The notes beneath the pieces are model-generated. The model searched no databases. It had not been told where the DNA came from and saw only the letters and a program-made list of their open reading frames with translations. Shown here one piece after another: positions 15,457 to 23,629 of a stretch of 64,000 bases of DNA. Numbering within the stretch: the first letter of the stretch is position 1; each line of letters opens with the position of its first letter. Made by a program: the position numbers and the translations under genes. Origin of the DNA: Pseudactinotalea sp. HY158 (GTDB lineage: Bacteria; Actinomycetota; Actinomycetes; Actinomycetales; Beutenbergiaceae); the NCBI RefSeq assembly GCF_009660225.1, contig NZ_CP045920.1:2616079-2680078 (forward strand). Reading direction: 5' to 3'.

Positions 15457-16821
15457 TCACGGATATGAAGCCGGATGTCGGCGGTGAAAATCCGTCGCTT
15501 CCTGAAAGGCCTCCCCCAGCGTCAGCAGGAGGTTCTCATCGTGGTGGCGCCCGACCAGCTGGGCACCCTCGGGGGTGCCCCGGCCGGTGAATCCGGTCGG
15601 CAGGGTCAGGCTGGGATGTCCGGAGTAGTTCATCGGGCAGGTCAGCCGCATCACCTCGTGGTTCCACACCTCATAGCTCAGCCGCATGCGATCGACGTCC
15701 GCGACCGTCGGTGAGGGCGTGCCCACGGTGGGGAGCAGGAGCGCGTCCAGTCCGTCGAGGGCGGCGTCCAGGTCGGATCGGTACCGGTCGGCCGAGGCCG
15801 TGATCCGGTCGAGGTCGGCGGGTGTGGTTGACCGGCCCTGCTCCAGCACATAGGCGATCTCTGGGCCGTACCGATCCGCGGCCGAGGGCGGATAGAGGTC
15901 GGCGAGGTCCGCGACGGCCTCGGCCCCGACGAAGGCGACCCAGTCCGCGGCCAGGTGGGCCCCGTCCGGAGTGGCCACCTCGACGACCGCGGCGCCGAGT
16001 TCGGCGAACGTATCCGCGGTCTGTTCGATCATCGAGCGGGTCTCGCCGGAGACGGTCTTGAGCAGGTTCGGGTCGATGCCGATCCGCCGGCCTTGCGCGC
16101 GGCCCTCACCCCGGGTGCCTCCGGGCCGGGCCCCGGCCCGCGCGATCGCCTCGAAGACGATCCGGCAGTCACGGGCCGAGCGGGCGAACGGGCCGAGCGT
16201 GTCGAGGGTGCGCGAAAGCGGCAGGGTGCCGCCGGCGGGCACGGCACCGCGCGTGGTCTTGAGGCCGGTCAGGCCCGTCGCGGTGGCCGGCCCTCGGATC
16301 GAGCCGCCGGTGTCCGAGCCGAGGGATGCGTAGCACAGGCCAGCGGACGTCGCGGCGGCACACCCGCTCGAGGAGGTGCCGACCCATGTGGCCGAATCCC
16401 AGGGATTGAGCGGCACGGGCAGACCGACCCCGTGATCGGTCAGGGCCGCCTCCGACATGCGGAGCGTCCCGACGATCACGGCCCCCGCTCGGCGCAGACC
16501 CTGCACGGCCTCGGCGTCCCCCGCCAGACGGTACTGCGCCAGGTGGCTCGAGCCGAACGTGGTGGGCTCATCCGTCGTGCCGTACAGATCCTTGACGGCG
16601 ACGGGCACCCCGTGCAGGGGGCCGCGCCAGGCACCGGCACGGATCTCATCCTCCGCTGCGCGGGCGGCCGCGCGGGCCACCTGGGGGCTGACGCGGGCGT
16701 AGCCCTGCAGCACCGGGTCATGGCGCTCGATCCGCTCGAGAGTCGCGTCGATCAGCTCGACCGGGGAGAGGTCCCGCGCGCGGATCGCCGCGGCGACGTC
16801 GTCAATACTCGAATAATGCAT
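15457..16821 (-). CDS. Amidase-signature-family hydrolase
   Basis: This is a cytoplasmic amide hydrolase of the amidase signature family with a Ser-cisSer-Lys triad. The catalytic Lys is in GVPVAVKDLYG (about residue 80), and the Ser-rich stretch GTSSSGCAAATSAG holds the bridging Ser and leads into SLGSDTGGSIRGPA with the nucleophile. The common GGSSGG box is replaced by GTSSSG, a modest variation. The 454-aa length is usual. It ends an apparent operon (sugar isomerase, dehydrogenase, amidase) with 15 bases to the dehydrogenase gene, and lies upstream of the ABC operon in the same direction. Its substrate is unknown; the context hints at an amide of a small hydroxy or sugar acid. Confidence 0.88.
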   Translation of the reverse strand: MHYSSIDDVAAAIRARDLSPVELIDATLERIERHDPVLQGYARVSPQVARAAARAAEDEIRAGAWRGPLHGVPVAVKDLYGTTDEPTTFGSSHLAQYRLAGDAEAVQGLRRAGAVIVGTLRMSEAALTDHGVGLPVPLNPWDSATWVGTSSSGCAAATSAGLCYASLGSDTGGSIRGPATATGLTGLKTTRGAVPAGGTLPLSRTLDTLGPFARSARDCRIVFEAIARAGARPGGTRGEGRAQGRRIGIDPNLLKTVSGETRSMIEQTADTFAELGAAVVEVATPDGAHLAADWVAFVGAEAVADLADLYPPSAADRYGPEIAYVLEQGRSTTPADLDRITASADRYRSDLDAALDGLDALLLPTVGTPSPTVADVDRMRLSYEVWNHEVMRLTCPMNYSGHPSLTLPTGFTGRGTPEGAQLVGRHHDENLLLTLGEAFQEATDFHRRHPASYP

Positions 16822-16836
16822 CGCTCGTCCATCCCC

Positions 16837-17811
16837 TCACGCCGGTGCCTCGGCTGCGAGTGGCGCCGGGCCGAGCTCCTCGACGAGGCCGAGCATGCGG
16901 GCGTAGGCCCGATTGCGGTATGCCACGAGCCGCTCCCGGTCGGACTCGTCGAAGTCGCGCAGCAGGCCATGGCCGTTCTTCAGCCCGTGCTTGCCCGCGG
17001 CCACGGCCTCGGTCAAGAGTGCCGGGGTGGAGAACCGCTCGCCGAAGGCGCCCTCGATCGTCTTGAAGCCCTCGACGTAGACGTCGAGTCCCGCCTGGTC
17101 GGCGATGGCGAACGGGCCGAAGAAGCCGAGGCGGAACCCGAACGTCGTGCGCACGATGGCATCGACGTCCTCGACCGTCGCCACGCCGTCCTCGACGAGC
17201 AGGAACGCCTCCCGCAGCAGCGCGTACTGCAGGCGGTTGAGCACCATGCCCGGCGAGTCGGCCACCAGTGCTCCGTGCCGGCCGATGGCGCTCAGGAGTT
17301 CCTTGACGGCGTCGACGGTCGTCGGGGCGGTCGCCTCACCCGCGACGAGTTCGACTCCGGGGATGAAGGGCGCCGGGTTGGAGAAGTGCACCGTCAGGAA
17401 CCGCTCGGGTCCGACGACGGCGCCGATGAGCTCGCGTACCGGCAGGGTCGAGGTGTTCGTGCCGATGATGGCGTCGGGGGCGGCGGCGCGGGAGATCCGC
17501 GCGAGGACGTCCCGCTTGACGTCGAGGACCTCGAAGACCGCTTCCTCGATGAAGTCCGCGTCCGCGACGGCCTGCTCGAGGTCGAGCCCGGCCGAGAGGT
17601 TGGCGGCGATGGTCTCGGCGCTGCCGGGTGCGAAGAGCCCCTGGGACTCGAACTCCTTCGCTTCGAGCAACAGCCGGGCAAGCGCCTTGTCGGCGGCCTC
17701 GACGGAGACATCGGCGATCCTCACCCGGTATCCGGCGAGCGCGAAGACCTGCGCGATCCCCCCGCCCATGTATCCGCCGCCGACGACGGTGACGCGGCTG
17801 ATGTCGTTCAT
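16837..17811 (-). CDS. 3-hydroxyacyl-CoA-dehydrogenase-family oxidoreductase
   Basis: This is an NAD-dependent dehydrogenase of the 3-hydroxyacyl-CoA dehydrogenase fold. The N-terminal Rossmann motif is VVGGGYMGGGIAQVFALAG. The catalytic region carries NTSTLPV and HFSNPAPFIPGVELVAG, which supplies the conserved His and Asn, and the C-terminal domain begins at NRLQYALLREA. The family also includes L-gulonate 3-dehydrogenase and lambda-crystallin. In a sugar cluster an oxidation of a hydroxy acid such as a tetronate seems likelier than fatty-acid work. Two ATGs lie at 17817 and 17811; GGAAGG is correctly spaced only for 17811 (324 aa). The gene lies between the isomerase and the amidase. Confidence 0.85.
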   Translation of the reverse strand: MNDISRVTVVGGGYMGGGIAQVFALAGYRVRIADVSVEAADKALARLLLEAKEFESQGLFAPGSAETIAANLSAGLDLEQAVADADFIEEAVFEVLDVKRDVLARISRAAAPDAIIGTNTSTLPVRELIGAVVGPERFLTVHFSNPAPFIPGVELVAGEATAPTTVDAVKELLSAIGRHGALVADSPGMVLNRLQYALLREAFLLVEDGVATVEDVDAIVRTTFGFRLGFFGPFAIADQAGLDVYVEGFKTIEGAFGERFSTPALLTEAVAAGKHGLKNGHGLLRDFDESDRERLVAYRNRAYARMLGLVEELGPAPLAAEAPA

Positions 17812-17858
17812 GTGCATTCCTTCCGATGGTGTATGTTCGGGGCGAGCGGCCGCGGTCG

Positions 17859-18824
17859 TCACCGGGGTCCGCCGGCGAGGGCCAGGGCTGGCACGGCGGC
17901 CTCCGGGCTCAGCGCTGAGTGGAGCACCTCGCGGATGTAGTCGTGGTTCTCGGCGATGACGCCGAGGGAGTCCGAGCCGTAGTGCTCGCAACAGAACGGG
18001 CCGGTGAACCCGAGCTCGATCGCCTGGCGGATGATCTGGCGATAGTTGATGTAGCCGTACTTGAGCGGCACGGGCGACGTGGCGTAGGCGCCGGTGGCCG
18101 GGTCGAAATCGCGGGTGTAGTTCTTGATGTGCCAGAAGTTGGTGCGCGGCAGCAGGCGCTCGAACATCGTGCGGTAGTCCTCGATCGGTCGGTGCAGGCG
18201 GATGAGGTTGCCGAGGTCGGGGTTGAGCCCGACGGCCTCGTGATCGATATCGCGCAGGAACTCCAGGGCATCGTCCGGGGTGCCCACGTAAGTGTCCTCG
18301 TACATCTCCAGGCTCAGCTGGACTCCGTTGCGGGCGGCATGATCGGCGAGGATGCGCGTGCGCTCGATCGCCAGATCGCGGTACTCGGCGGAGTCCACGT
18401 GCCCGTCGGCGAGCCAGAACCAGATCGCGTCCTCCTGCTCACCCGTGAGCCCCTGCATGAAGCCGATGTTGACGATCGTCGCTCCGAAGCGCGGGGCGAG
18501 GTCGATGAGCCGGTGTGCCTGCTCGAGGTGTGTCTCACCCGATCTGAGGTCGACGATCGATCGGCGCGTCATGGAGATCGAGGGAATCGTCATGCCCAGG
18601 TCGTTCAGCACGGAGGAGAACTGCGCCAGGCGCTCCTCGGGGAGCTCGGCGAGCGGCACCCACGCGTCGGTGGGATCGATCTGGTCGATGCCCAGGGCCT
18701 TGACCTGCCCCAGTTGGACGGCCCACACGCTCGCCGGCGCATCCTTTATGTGGCCCCCACCCGGGGCGGTGCTGCCGAACGTGAGCATGTTGGCGGCGAT
18801 CGGCCAGTTCTCGGCTGTCAACAT
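17859..18824 (-). CDS. TIM-barrel sugar-phosphate isomerase/epimerase family protein
   Basis: This is a xylose-isomerase-like TIM barrel enzyme that would interconvert or isomerise a sugar or sugar acid using a divalent metal. Likely metal ligands are the acidic residues in LSLEMYEDTYVG, GLNPDLGNL and the late FCCEHYGSDS, with a His in NFWHIKNYTRDF. The 321-aa length is normal. The ATG at 18824 follows AAGGAG; in-frame codons further up have no ribosome site. It is the first gene of the leftward operon and faces the kinase gene across a 238-base divergent control region that carries two TCCTATAGG sites. The exact reaction is not assignable. Confidence 0.85.
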   Translation of the reverse strand: MLTAENWPIAANMLTFGSTAPGGGHIKDAPASVWAVQLGQVKALGIDQIDPTDAWVPLAELPEERLAQFSSVLNDLGMTIPSISMTRRSIVDLRSGETHLEQAHRLIDLAPRFGATIVNIGFMQGLTGEQEDAIWFWLADGHVDSAEYRDLAIERTRILADHAARNGVQLSLEMYEDTYVGTPDDALEFLRDIDHEAVGLNPDLGNLIRLHRPIEDYRTMFERLLPRTNFWHIKNYTRDFDPATGAYATSPVPLKYGYINYRQIIRQAIELGFTGPFCCEHYGSDSLGVIAENHDYIREVLHSALSPEAAVPALALAGGPR

Positions 18825-18851
18825 CCTTGTCTCCTTTTCGCGGTCCACTCA

Positions 18852-18989
18852 GGTTCCTATAGGTTTCGCCTCGTGTCAAGCACGGCCACTAACCGGATAT
18901 TTTCGCGGTTTTGTACCAACAAACGGGCTCACGAGCCCACCCGCGCCGTGTCGCACGCCACAGCTTGTGACGTTAATCCTATAGGATTA
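18852..18989. promoter_or_regulatory. Divergent control region with two TCCTATAGG operator candidates
   Basis: A perfect 16-bp palindrome, TAATCCTATAGGATTA (18974-18989), lies 73 bases before the kinase start. A shorter match with the same TCCTATAGG core (18855-18863) lies about 31 bases before the leftward isomerase gene. The shared core at both divergent promoters suggests one regulator, plausibly the GntR/FCD protein at 21768. Confidence 0.7.
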
Positions 18990-19062
18990 TGCTCCGTGGA
19001 CGACCCCTCCGGTGTCCGGCCCCGGCCACTGGACGCAGACCCCTCGTGGGAGAGGATGACCA

Positions 19063-20814
19063 ATGACGTATGTCTTCAACACCCCCTCGGATTTCGCGTC
19101 GGAGGCGGTGCGCGGGCTCGCCGCGGCCAATCCGGACGCGCTGCTGCACGTTCCCGGCGGAGTGGTGCGCGCCGATCGGACACCGGCCGGGCAGCCGGCA
19201 CTGATCGTCGGCGGCGGATCGGGCCACTACCCGGCGTTCGCCGGCTGGGTCGGCGACGGCATGGCGCACGGCGCCGTGTGCGGAAACGTCTTCGCCTCCC
19301 CCTCGGCCTCACAGGTGTACTCGGTGGCGCGCAACGCCGAGAACGGTGGCGGGATCATCCTGGGATTCGGCAACTACGCCGGTGACGTGCTCCACTTCGG
19401 GGCCGCCGCCGAGAAGCTGCGCCACGAGGGCCACGACGTACGGATCCTGCGCGTCAGCGACGACATCATGTCGAACCCGCCCGAGCTGCACCGCGAGCGC
19501 CGCGGCGTCGCCGGTGGCCTGGCGGTCTTCAAGATGACCGGCGCGGCCATCGCGGCCGGTGCGACGCTCGACGACGCCGTTCGCCTCGCACGCAAGGCGA
19601 ACGATGCGACCCGCTCCGTCGGTCTCGCGTTCGACGGCTGCACCATGCCCGGGTCGACCGACGCGCTCTTCCACGTGGAGCCCGGCACCATGGCCGTCGG
19701 CCTCGGCATCCACGGCGAGCCGGGCGTGCGCGACGTGCCGATCGGCAGCGCCGCCGAGATCGCCGAGCTCCTCGTCGATGGCGTGCTCGCCGAGGAACCG
19801 GCCCGCGACGGCCGCTCCTACGGCGGCAGGGTGGCCGTCATCCTCAACGGCCTCGGCACCGTCAAATACGAGGAGCTCTTCGTGGTCTACGAGCGAGTGG
19901 CCGCTGAACTGGCCGGGTGCGGTCTCACGGTGGTCGCGCCCGAGGTCGGCGAGTTCGTGACGAGCCTCGACATGGCCGGCCTCTCCCTCACCATGGTCTT
20001 CCTCGACGAGGAGCTCGAGCGCCTCTGGCTCGCCCCCGCGACGGCGCCGGGCTATCAGCGCTCGATACGGGCGCCCGGCGAGCGGCGCACTTCCCTCTGG
20101 ACTGCCGCCGATGAGGCCGTGCCCCGGGCCAGCGTGGAGTCCCGCGCCCTGGCGGCCCGAATCCACGCCGCGCTCACCGAGTTGCGGGCGGTCTGCGCCG
20201 AGCATGAGGACGAGCTCGGCCGCCTCGACGCCGTGGCCGGCGACGGCGACCACGGCAACGCGATGGTCTACGGATCCCGCGGGGCCTGCGACGCGGCCGC
20301 GGCGGCCCTCGAGGCGGGAGCCGGCGCGCGCACACTCCTGCTACGCGCGGGCAGCGCCTGGTCCGACGCCGCGGGCGGAACCTCCGGAGCGCTGTGGGGT
20401 GCGGCGCTCACCGCCGTCGGCGGCGGCTTCTCGGACGACGAGGGCGCCGACGTCGCGCGAGTCGTCGCCACGCTGTGCTCCGGGGTGGAGGCGATGCACC
20501 GCCTCGGCGGTGCCGAGCCGGGCGAGAAGACCCTCATCGACGCCGCGCTGCCGTTCCGGGAGGAACTGCTCCGCCCCGGCGTAGAGCCGTATGCGGCGCT
20601 CCGAGAGGGCGTTCGGCGCGCGCGCGAGGCCGCGGAGGCCACGGCGTCTTTCGCGGCTCAGCGCGGCCGCTCGCGGGTGCTGGGCGAGAAGTCGATCGGT
20701 ACACCCGACCCGGGCGCGACGTCCTTCGCACTGCTCATGGCCGCCCTGAGCGACCATCTCGTCGCCGGCGACACCGGCGCACGCGGGTCGGCGGCCGTCG
20801 TCGACACGCTCTGA
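19063..20814 (+). CDS. DhaK-DhaL-type ATP-dependent ketose kinase (likely erythrulose kinase)
   Basis: This is a fused dihydroxyacetone-kinase-family enzyme of 583 aa. The DhaK domain (1 to about 325) has GGGSGHYPAF for substrate binding and GLGIHGEPG, whose His (about 217) forms the hemiaminal bond with the ketose. The DhaL domain (about 365-580) has AVAGDGDHGNAM, which chelates Mg-ATP. The usual GSGHEPAH is GSGHYPAF here, a difference found in kinases acting on larger ketoses. In mycobacterial tetritol pathways such kinases (LerK/DerK) phosphorylate erythrulose. The ATG at 19063 follows GGGAGAGG. The TIM-like isomerase starts 31 bases downstream. Confidence 0.88.
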   Translation: MTYVFNTPSDFASEAVRGLAAANPDALLHVPGGVVRADRTPAGQPALIVGGGSGHYPAFAGWVGDGMAHGAVCGNVFASPSASQVYSVARNAENGGGIILGFGNYAGDVLHFGAAAEKLRHEGHDVRILRVSDDIMSNPPELHRERRGVAGGLAVFKMTGAAIAAGATLDDAVRLARKANDATRSVGLAFDGCTMPGSTDALFHVEPGTMAVGLGIHGEPGVRDVPIGSAAEIAELLVDGVLAEEPARDGRSYGGRVAVILNGLGTVKYEELFVVYERVAAELAGCGLTVVAPEVGEFVTSLDMAGLSLTMVFLDEELERLWLAPATAPGYQRSIRAPGERRTSLWTAADEAVPRASVESRALAARIHAALTELRAVCAEHEDELGRLDAVAGDGDHGNAMVYGSRGACDAAAAALEAGAGARTLLLRAGSAWSDAAGGTSGALWGAALTAVGGGFSDDEGADVARVVATLCSGVEAMHRLGGAEPGEKTLIDAALPFREELLRPGVEPYAALREGVRRAREAAEATASFAAQRGRSRVLGEKSIGTPDPGATSFALLMAALSDHLVAGDTGARGSAAVVDTL

Positions 20815-20845
20815 CGGTCTGATTCGAACGAGAGGGGACGGCGGA

Positions 20846-21691
20846 ATGCGGCAGCTCTGGGTGGGCACGAGCTGGAAGATGCACAAGCGACTCGCCGAGG
20901 CGCGCCGCTACGTGCGGGGCCTGCACGAATGGTGGTCGCAGGAGGGCCCCGCGGGCATCCAACCGTTCGTGCTGCCGTCCTTCACGGCGCTGGCCGAGGC
21001 GCACCGGCAGCTGCCGCCGACGAGCCCGATCCTGCTCGGAGCGCAGAACGCGCACTGGCAGGACGAAGGTGCGTGGACGGGCGAGGTCTCCGTGCCACAG
21101 ATCGCCGACACCGGTGGGCGGATCGTCGAGCTCGGGCACTCCGAGCGACGCGAGCACTTCGGTGAGACGGAGGAGATGATCCGAGCGAAGGTGCATGCCG
21201 TCGTCGCCCATGGCCTCATTCCTCTGCTGTGCATCGGGGAGCAAGCCGAGATCCGCGACCGTCACGGCGACCCCTCGCCCTACCTGCTTCGGCAGGCGGC
21301 CAGCGCCCTCGACGGGCTGTCCGACGCGGAAATGTCGACGGTCCTGCTGGCCTACGAGCCGGTCTGGGCGATCGGCGCCGCCGGACGGCGCGCGAGTGGG
21401 GACGAGCTCGAGACGCCCCTGCGTGCGCTCGGCGAGGCCTACGGCGGCCGGATCGCGGCCCTGCTCTACGGTGGGTCGGTGGACTACGGCAATGCCAACG
21501 AGCTGCTCTCGATCGAGCAGGTGGACGGCCTCTTCGTCGGCCGGGCCGCCTGGGAACTGACCGGCTTCCTGCGGCTGTTGCGTCTCTGCTCGGCCCATCC
21601 GAAGGGCGGCCAGAACACGTTGGCCCAAGAGGGGCGCCGATTCGTGCCAACGCAGTTGCGCGTCGATCGGCCCCCGGGCGCGGAGCGGTGA
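20846..21691 (+). CDS. Triosephosphate-isomerase homologue (likely L-erythrulose-1-phosphate isomerase)
   Basis: This is a TIM-barrel isomerase with the complete TIM catalytic set: Lys in GTSWKMHK, His in ELGHSERREHFGE and Glu in LAYEPVWAIG, plus the phosphate loop LYGGSVDYGN. The N-terminal TSWKM, rather than the NWKM of glycolytic TIM, is characteristic of EryH/LerI enzymes, which convert L-erythrulose-1-P to D-erythrulose-4-P. The protein is 281 aa with about 30 extra C-terminal residues (after FLRLLRLCS) not needed for the barrel. It lies in an operon behind the DhaKL kinase and supplies the substrate for the RpiB-like enzyme at 11.3 kb. Confidence 0.87.
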   Translation: MRQLWVGTSWKMHKRLAEARRYVRGLHEWWSQEGPAGIQPFVLPSFTALAEAHRQLPPTSPILLGAQNAHWQDEGAWTGEVSVPQIADTGGRIVELGHSERREHFGETEEMIRAKVHAVVAHGLIPLLCIGEQAEIRDRHGDPSPYLLRQAASALDGLSDAEMSTVLLAYEPVWAIGAAGRRASGDELETPLRALGEAYGGRIAALLYGGSVDYGNANELLSIEQVDGLFVGRAAWELTGFLRLLRLCSAHPKGGQNTLAQEGRRFVPTQLRVDRPPGAER

Positions 21692-21731
21692 ACGGCCGCC
21701 GACCGACGCGACCTTCTAATACTGTTGGCTT

Positions 21732-21746
21732 GGATCCTCGAGATCC
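21732..21746. promoter_or_regulatory. Palindrome before the GntR gene
   Basis: GGATC (21732-21736) and GATCC (21742-21746) flank ctcga, 22 bases before the regulator start. This could be an autoregulatory operator, but its sequence is unlike the TCCTATAGG sites. Confidence 0.35.
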
Positions 21747-21767
21747 GAAGTGGAAAGAGTGCGATAG

Positions 21768-22457
21768 ATGAATCGGGACGGGCAGACCAAGCGGGAGCCG
21801 CGTGCGTTGCGGGCCGACATCCACTCCGCCCTATTCGACCGGCTTACCACGAATCACTGGGCGCCCGGGGATCACTTGAGCATCGACGGTCTGGCTCGCG
21901 AGCTCAAGGTCTCGCCGACCCCGGTGCGGGAGGCGATGGTGGCGCTTGAGCGTTCCGGCCTCATCAAGTACCGCGCCCAGCGCGGCTATGTCGTTGCGCC
22001 GCCATTGGACCCGCACCAGATCGGCCAGCTCATCGACGCTCGGCTCGTGGTGGAGCGGGCGGCTCTCACACGCGCATTCACCGCCGATTGGCCGCAGTTC
22101 GTGCAGGCGCTACGGGGCGCGCAACGTGCCCACAGCCAAGCAGCCGAACGGATCCGCTCAAGTACCGTCATGGATTATGGTCGGATGCGCGAGTACTTCG
22201 ACGCTGATATTCAGTTCCACCGGGCGTTCTTCACATTCTCGGAGAACGAGTTCTTGACCACGATGCACGAGTCGCTCGGCGCCCACGCCCATCGCATGCG
22301 CCAGACGTGGGCCGGAGGCCGGGAGAACTTCGACCTGGACGAAACGCTCCACGAGCACGAGCAGATCCTTAACCGGGTCGAGGAACGCAATCACGATGGT
22401 GCACTGGCGGCCCTCGGCGACCACCTCGTCAACGTGCGTACCCGCTTCAGCAGGTAG
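21768..22457 (+). CDS. GntR-family (FCD/FadR-type) transcriptional regulator
   Basis: This 229-aa protein has an N-terminal winged helix (LRADIHSALFDRL, LSIDGLARELKVSPTPVREAM, LIKYRAQRGYVV) and a C-terminal FCD ligand-binding domain. The metal or ligand residues typical of FCD proteins are visible: Asp in YFDADIQFHRAF, then His in ESLGAHAHRMR and LHEHEQILNRVEERN. FCD regulators usually sense sugar acids or related carboxylates and control adjacent catabolic genes. The ATG at 21768 follows GGAAAGAG. It closes the tetrulose cluster and is the best candidate to bind the TCCTATAGG sites. Confidence 0.92.
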   Translation: MNRDGQTKREPRALRADIHSALFDRLTTNHWAPGDHLSIDGLARELKVSPTPVREAMVALERSGLIKYRAQRGYVVAPPLDPHQIGQLIDARLVVERAALTRAFTADWPQFVQALRGAQRAHSQAAERIRSSTVMDYGRMREYFDADIQFHRAFFTFSENEFLTTMHESLGAHAHRMRQTWAGGRENFDLDETLHEHEQILNRVEERNHDGALAALGDHLVNVRTRFSR

Positions 22458-22541
22458 GCATGGAGCGGGCTCAGCGCCTACCGCCGCACTCCTCGTCATG
22501 TCTCGGCTGACGACCAAATCGAAGCCTCGGTCGCCCTCGAG

Positions 22542-22746
22542 TCACAGCCTGCGAGCCGCAGCGAAGTCGAATTCCTGTGGCCAGGTCACGACGATCTCGG
22601 CGATCCGGATCCAGTTCGACGTACACGCGAGCGCGAGCCTCAAGCCCGCCCGCGGGGTCCAGGCTCTCAAGCATCTCGCACGGATCGGCGGCGACGCCAA
22701 CACCATTCGTAGCCGCTGGCCGAAAGTCGAGCTCGCCCAAAATCAT
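22542..22746 (-). pseudogene. Frameshifted remnant of a small protein
   Basis: An ATG at 22746 opens MILGELDFRPAATNGVG and continues to ARARVYVEL. The natural continuation, WIRIAEIVVTWPQEFDFAA, then appears one frame over and ends at a TGA at 22542. Both halves look like coding sequence, so one indel near 22610 probably broke the gene. I do not recognise the family. It lies downstream of the broken HEPN gene in the same direction and belongs to the same decaying module. Confidence 0.4.
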
Positions 22747-22773
22747 CCCGTACCCTGGAGGTGAGGCGCGAAG

Positions 22774-23105
22774 CTACTTCGCTTGGAATGAGCGGATGTA
22801 ACTGCTGATCGTCGGCAGACCGAAGACCCGCGTTTCCAGACCGCCCATAGTCGGTGCCCTCATGCGCCAGGCAGTCGCGCATCCGCTCGATCGGCAACCA
22901 TGGCACTTCGGGATGCCGCTCGGTCGTGTCGACACTCACTCAAGCGACGTGCTCCCCGATCTTGATGATCAGCGACGCCGCGGCAGTGCCCGGCACGCTG
23001 TCGGGATCGCCCAGGTACCATTCATCCCCACGCTCGACGCGATCCGCCCCGACCCCGCATGGCCGCACGATCGCCCGCAGCGCCACGGCATCCCGCTCGT
23101 TCATA
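22774..23105 (-). pseudogene. Broken HEPN-domain (HepT/DUF86-type) toxin gene
   Basis: Read from an ATG at 23105, which overlaps the MNT gene end, the frame gives 54 codons ending in IIKIGEHVA. It then meets a TGA (22959-22961) and continues in the same frame as VSVDTTERHPEVPWLPIERMRDCLAHEG. The RHPEVPW...MRDCLAH stretch is the HepT signature and contains the R-x4-H RNase motif. A CGA-to-TGA change would explain the stop. Soon after, the plausible C-terminus (GLPTISSYIRSFQAK, stop at 22774) lies in another frame, so a frameshift follows. HepT is the RNase toxin of HEPN/MNT systems; this copy cannot make it. Confidence 0.7.
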
Positions 23106-23538
23106 CCGCGACAGCCGTTGCCACGATCTCATGGTCGGCAGGTAGGCCGCCGTCGGTCACCACGTCGACCTCGACGCCGAGCAGCTCACTCGCGTCAGCA
23201 GCGGACGCCGTGATCGCGAGCAGCCCGGTGCCGGGCGCGCGGGTGACCAGGTCACTGCCCGGACGATCGGCGCCACGAGCCGCGGAGCCGAATACGCGGA
23301 GGTTGCGTAGGCCCCGGCGACCGGCGAGGCTCACCAGGTCGGCGCGGTGCGCGACGAGCGCATCGTGCGGCAGCGGACGTGTGGCCGCTTGCAGCCGCTC
23401 CAGCATCTCCGCCGAGGCGGTGCGCCGCCCTTCCTCGTAGGCCGCAATATTCGGCTGAGTAACTCCGGACCGTCGCGCAAGTTCGGCCCGGCTCAGGCCC
23501 GCAGCCTGACGAAGCTCTCGAGCTGGATTGCCCGCCAC
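23101..23538 (-). CDS. XRE-type HTH fused to a degenerate MNT nucleotidyltransferase (HEPN/MNT antitoxin)
   Basis: The N-terminal half is a Cro/C1-type helix-turn-helix (RELRQAAGLSRAELARRSG, TQPNIAAYEEGRR). The C-terminal half is a minimal nucleotidyltransferase (RVFGSAARGADRPGSDL). MntA antitoxins AMPylate HepT and need GSxxRG...SDxD. Here the sequence runs SDLVTRAPG, as if Asp-Leu-Leu after SDL were deleted, so the second catalytic Asp is missing. A GTG at 23538 leaves a 92-base divergent promoter with the palindrome. The frame is open to 23742, and an ATG at 23631 would share its CATG with the AlbA_2 gene start. The gene overlaps the broken HEPN gene and is probably decaying with it. Confidence 0.75.
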   Translation of the reverse strand: MAGNPARELRQAAGLSRAELARRSGVTQPNIAAYEEGRRTASAEMLERLQAATRPLPHDALVAHRADLVSLAGRRGLRNLRVFGSAARGADRPGSDLVTRAPGTGLLAITASAADASELLGVEVDVVTDGGLPADHEIVATAVAV

Positions 23539-23602
23539 CCGAGTATGTCGCGCGACATACGCCCGACACCAGGATGCGCCGACGCCCCACGCCACTCGCA
23601 CG

Positions 23603-23623
23603 TACTCTAACAATGTTAGAGTA
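23603..23623. promoter_or_regulatory. Perfect palindromic operator between XRE/MNT and AlbA_2 genes
   Basis: TACTCTAACA (23603-23612) and TGTTAGAGTA (23614-23623) are exact complements around one base. It lies between the two divergent genes, seven bases before the AlbA_2 ATG, with TAACAAT inside it as a possible -10 box. The half-site TACTCTmAC recurs at 10556, 25051 and neighbouring positions. The XRE protein is the likely binder. Confidence 0.8.
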
Positions 23624-23629
23624 GTGCGC

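Noticed and set aside
15955-17940. 661-aa plus-strand frame over the amidase and dehydrogenase genes
   Set aside because: It spans two recognisable minus-strand enzymes and has only Arg/Gly/Asp-rich text, so it is a shadow.
20846-21691. Glycolytic triosephosphate isomerase
   Set aside because: The TSWKM N-terminus, the C-terminal extension and the kinase/FCD-regulator setting, with no gapA or pgk neighbours, point to the EryH/LerI group.
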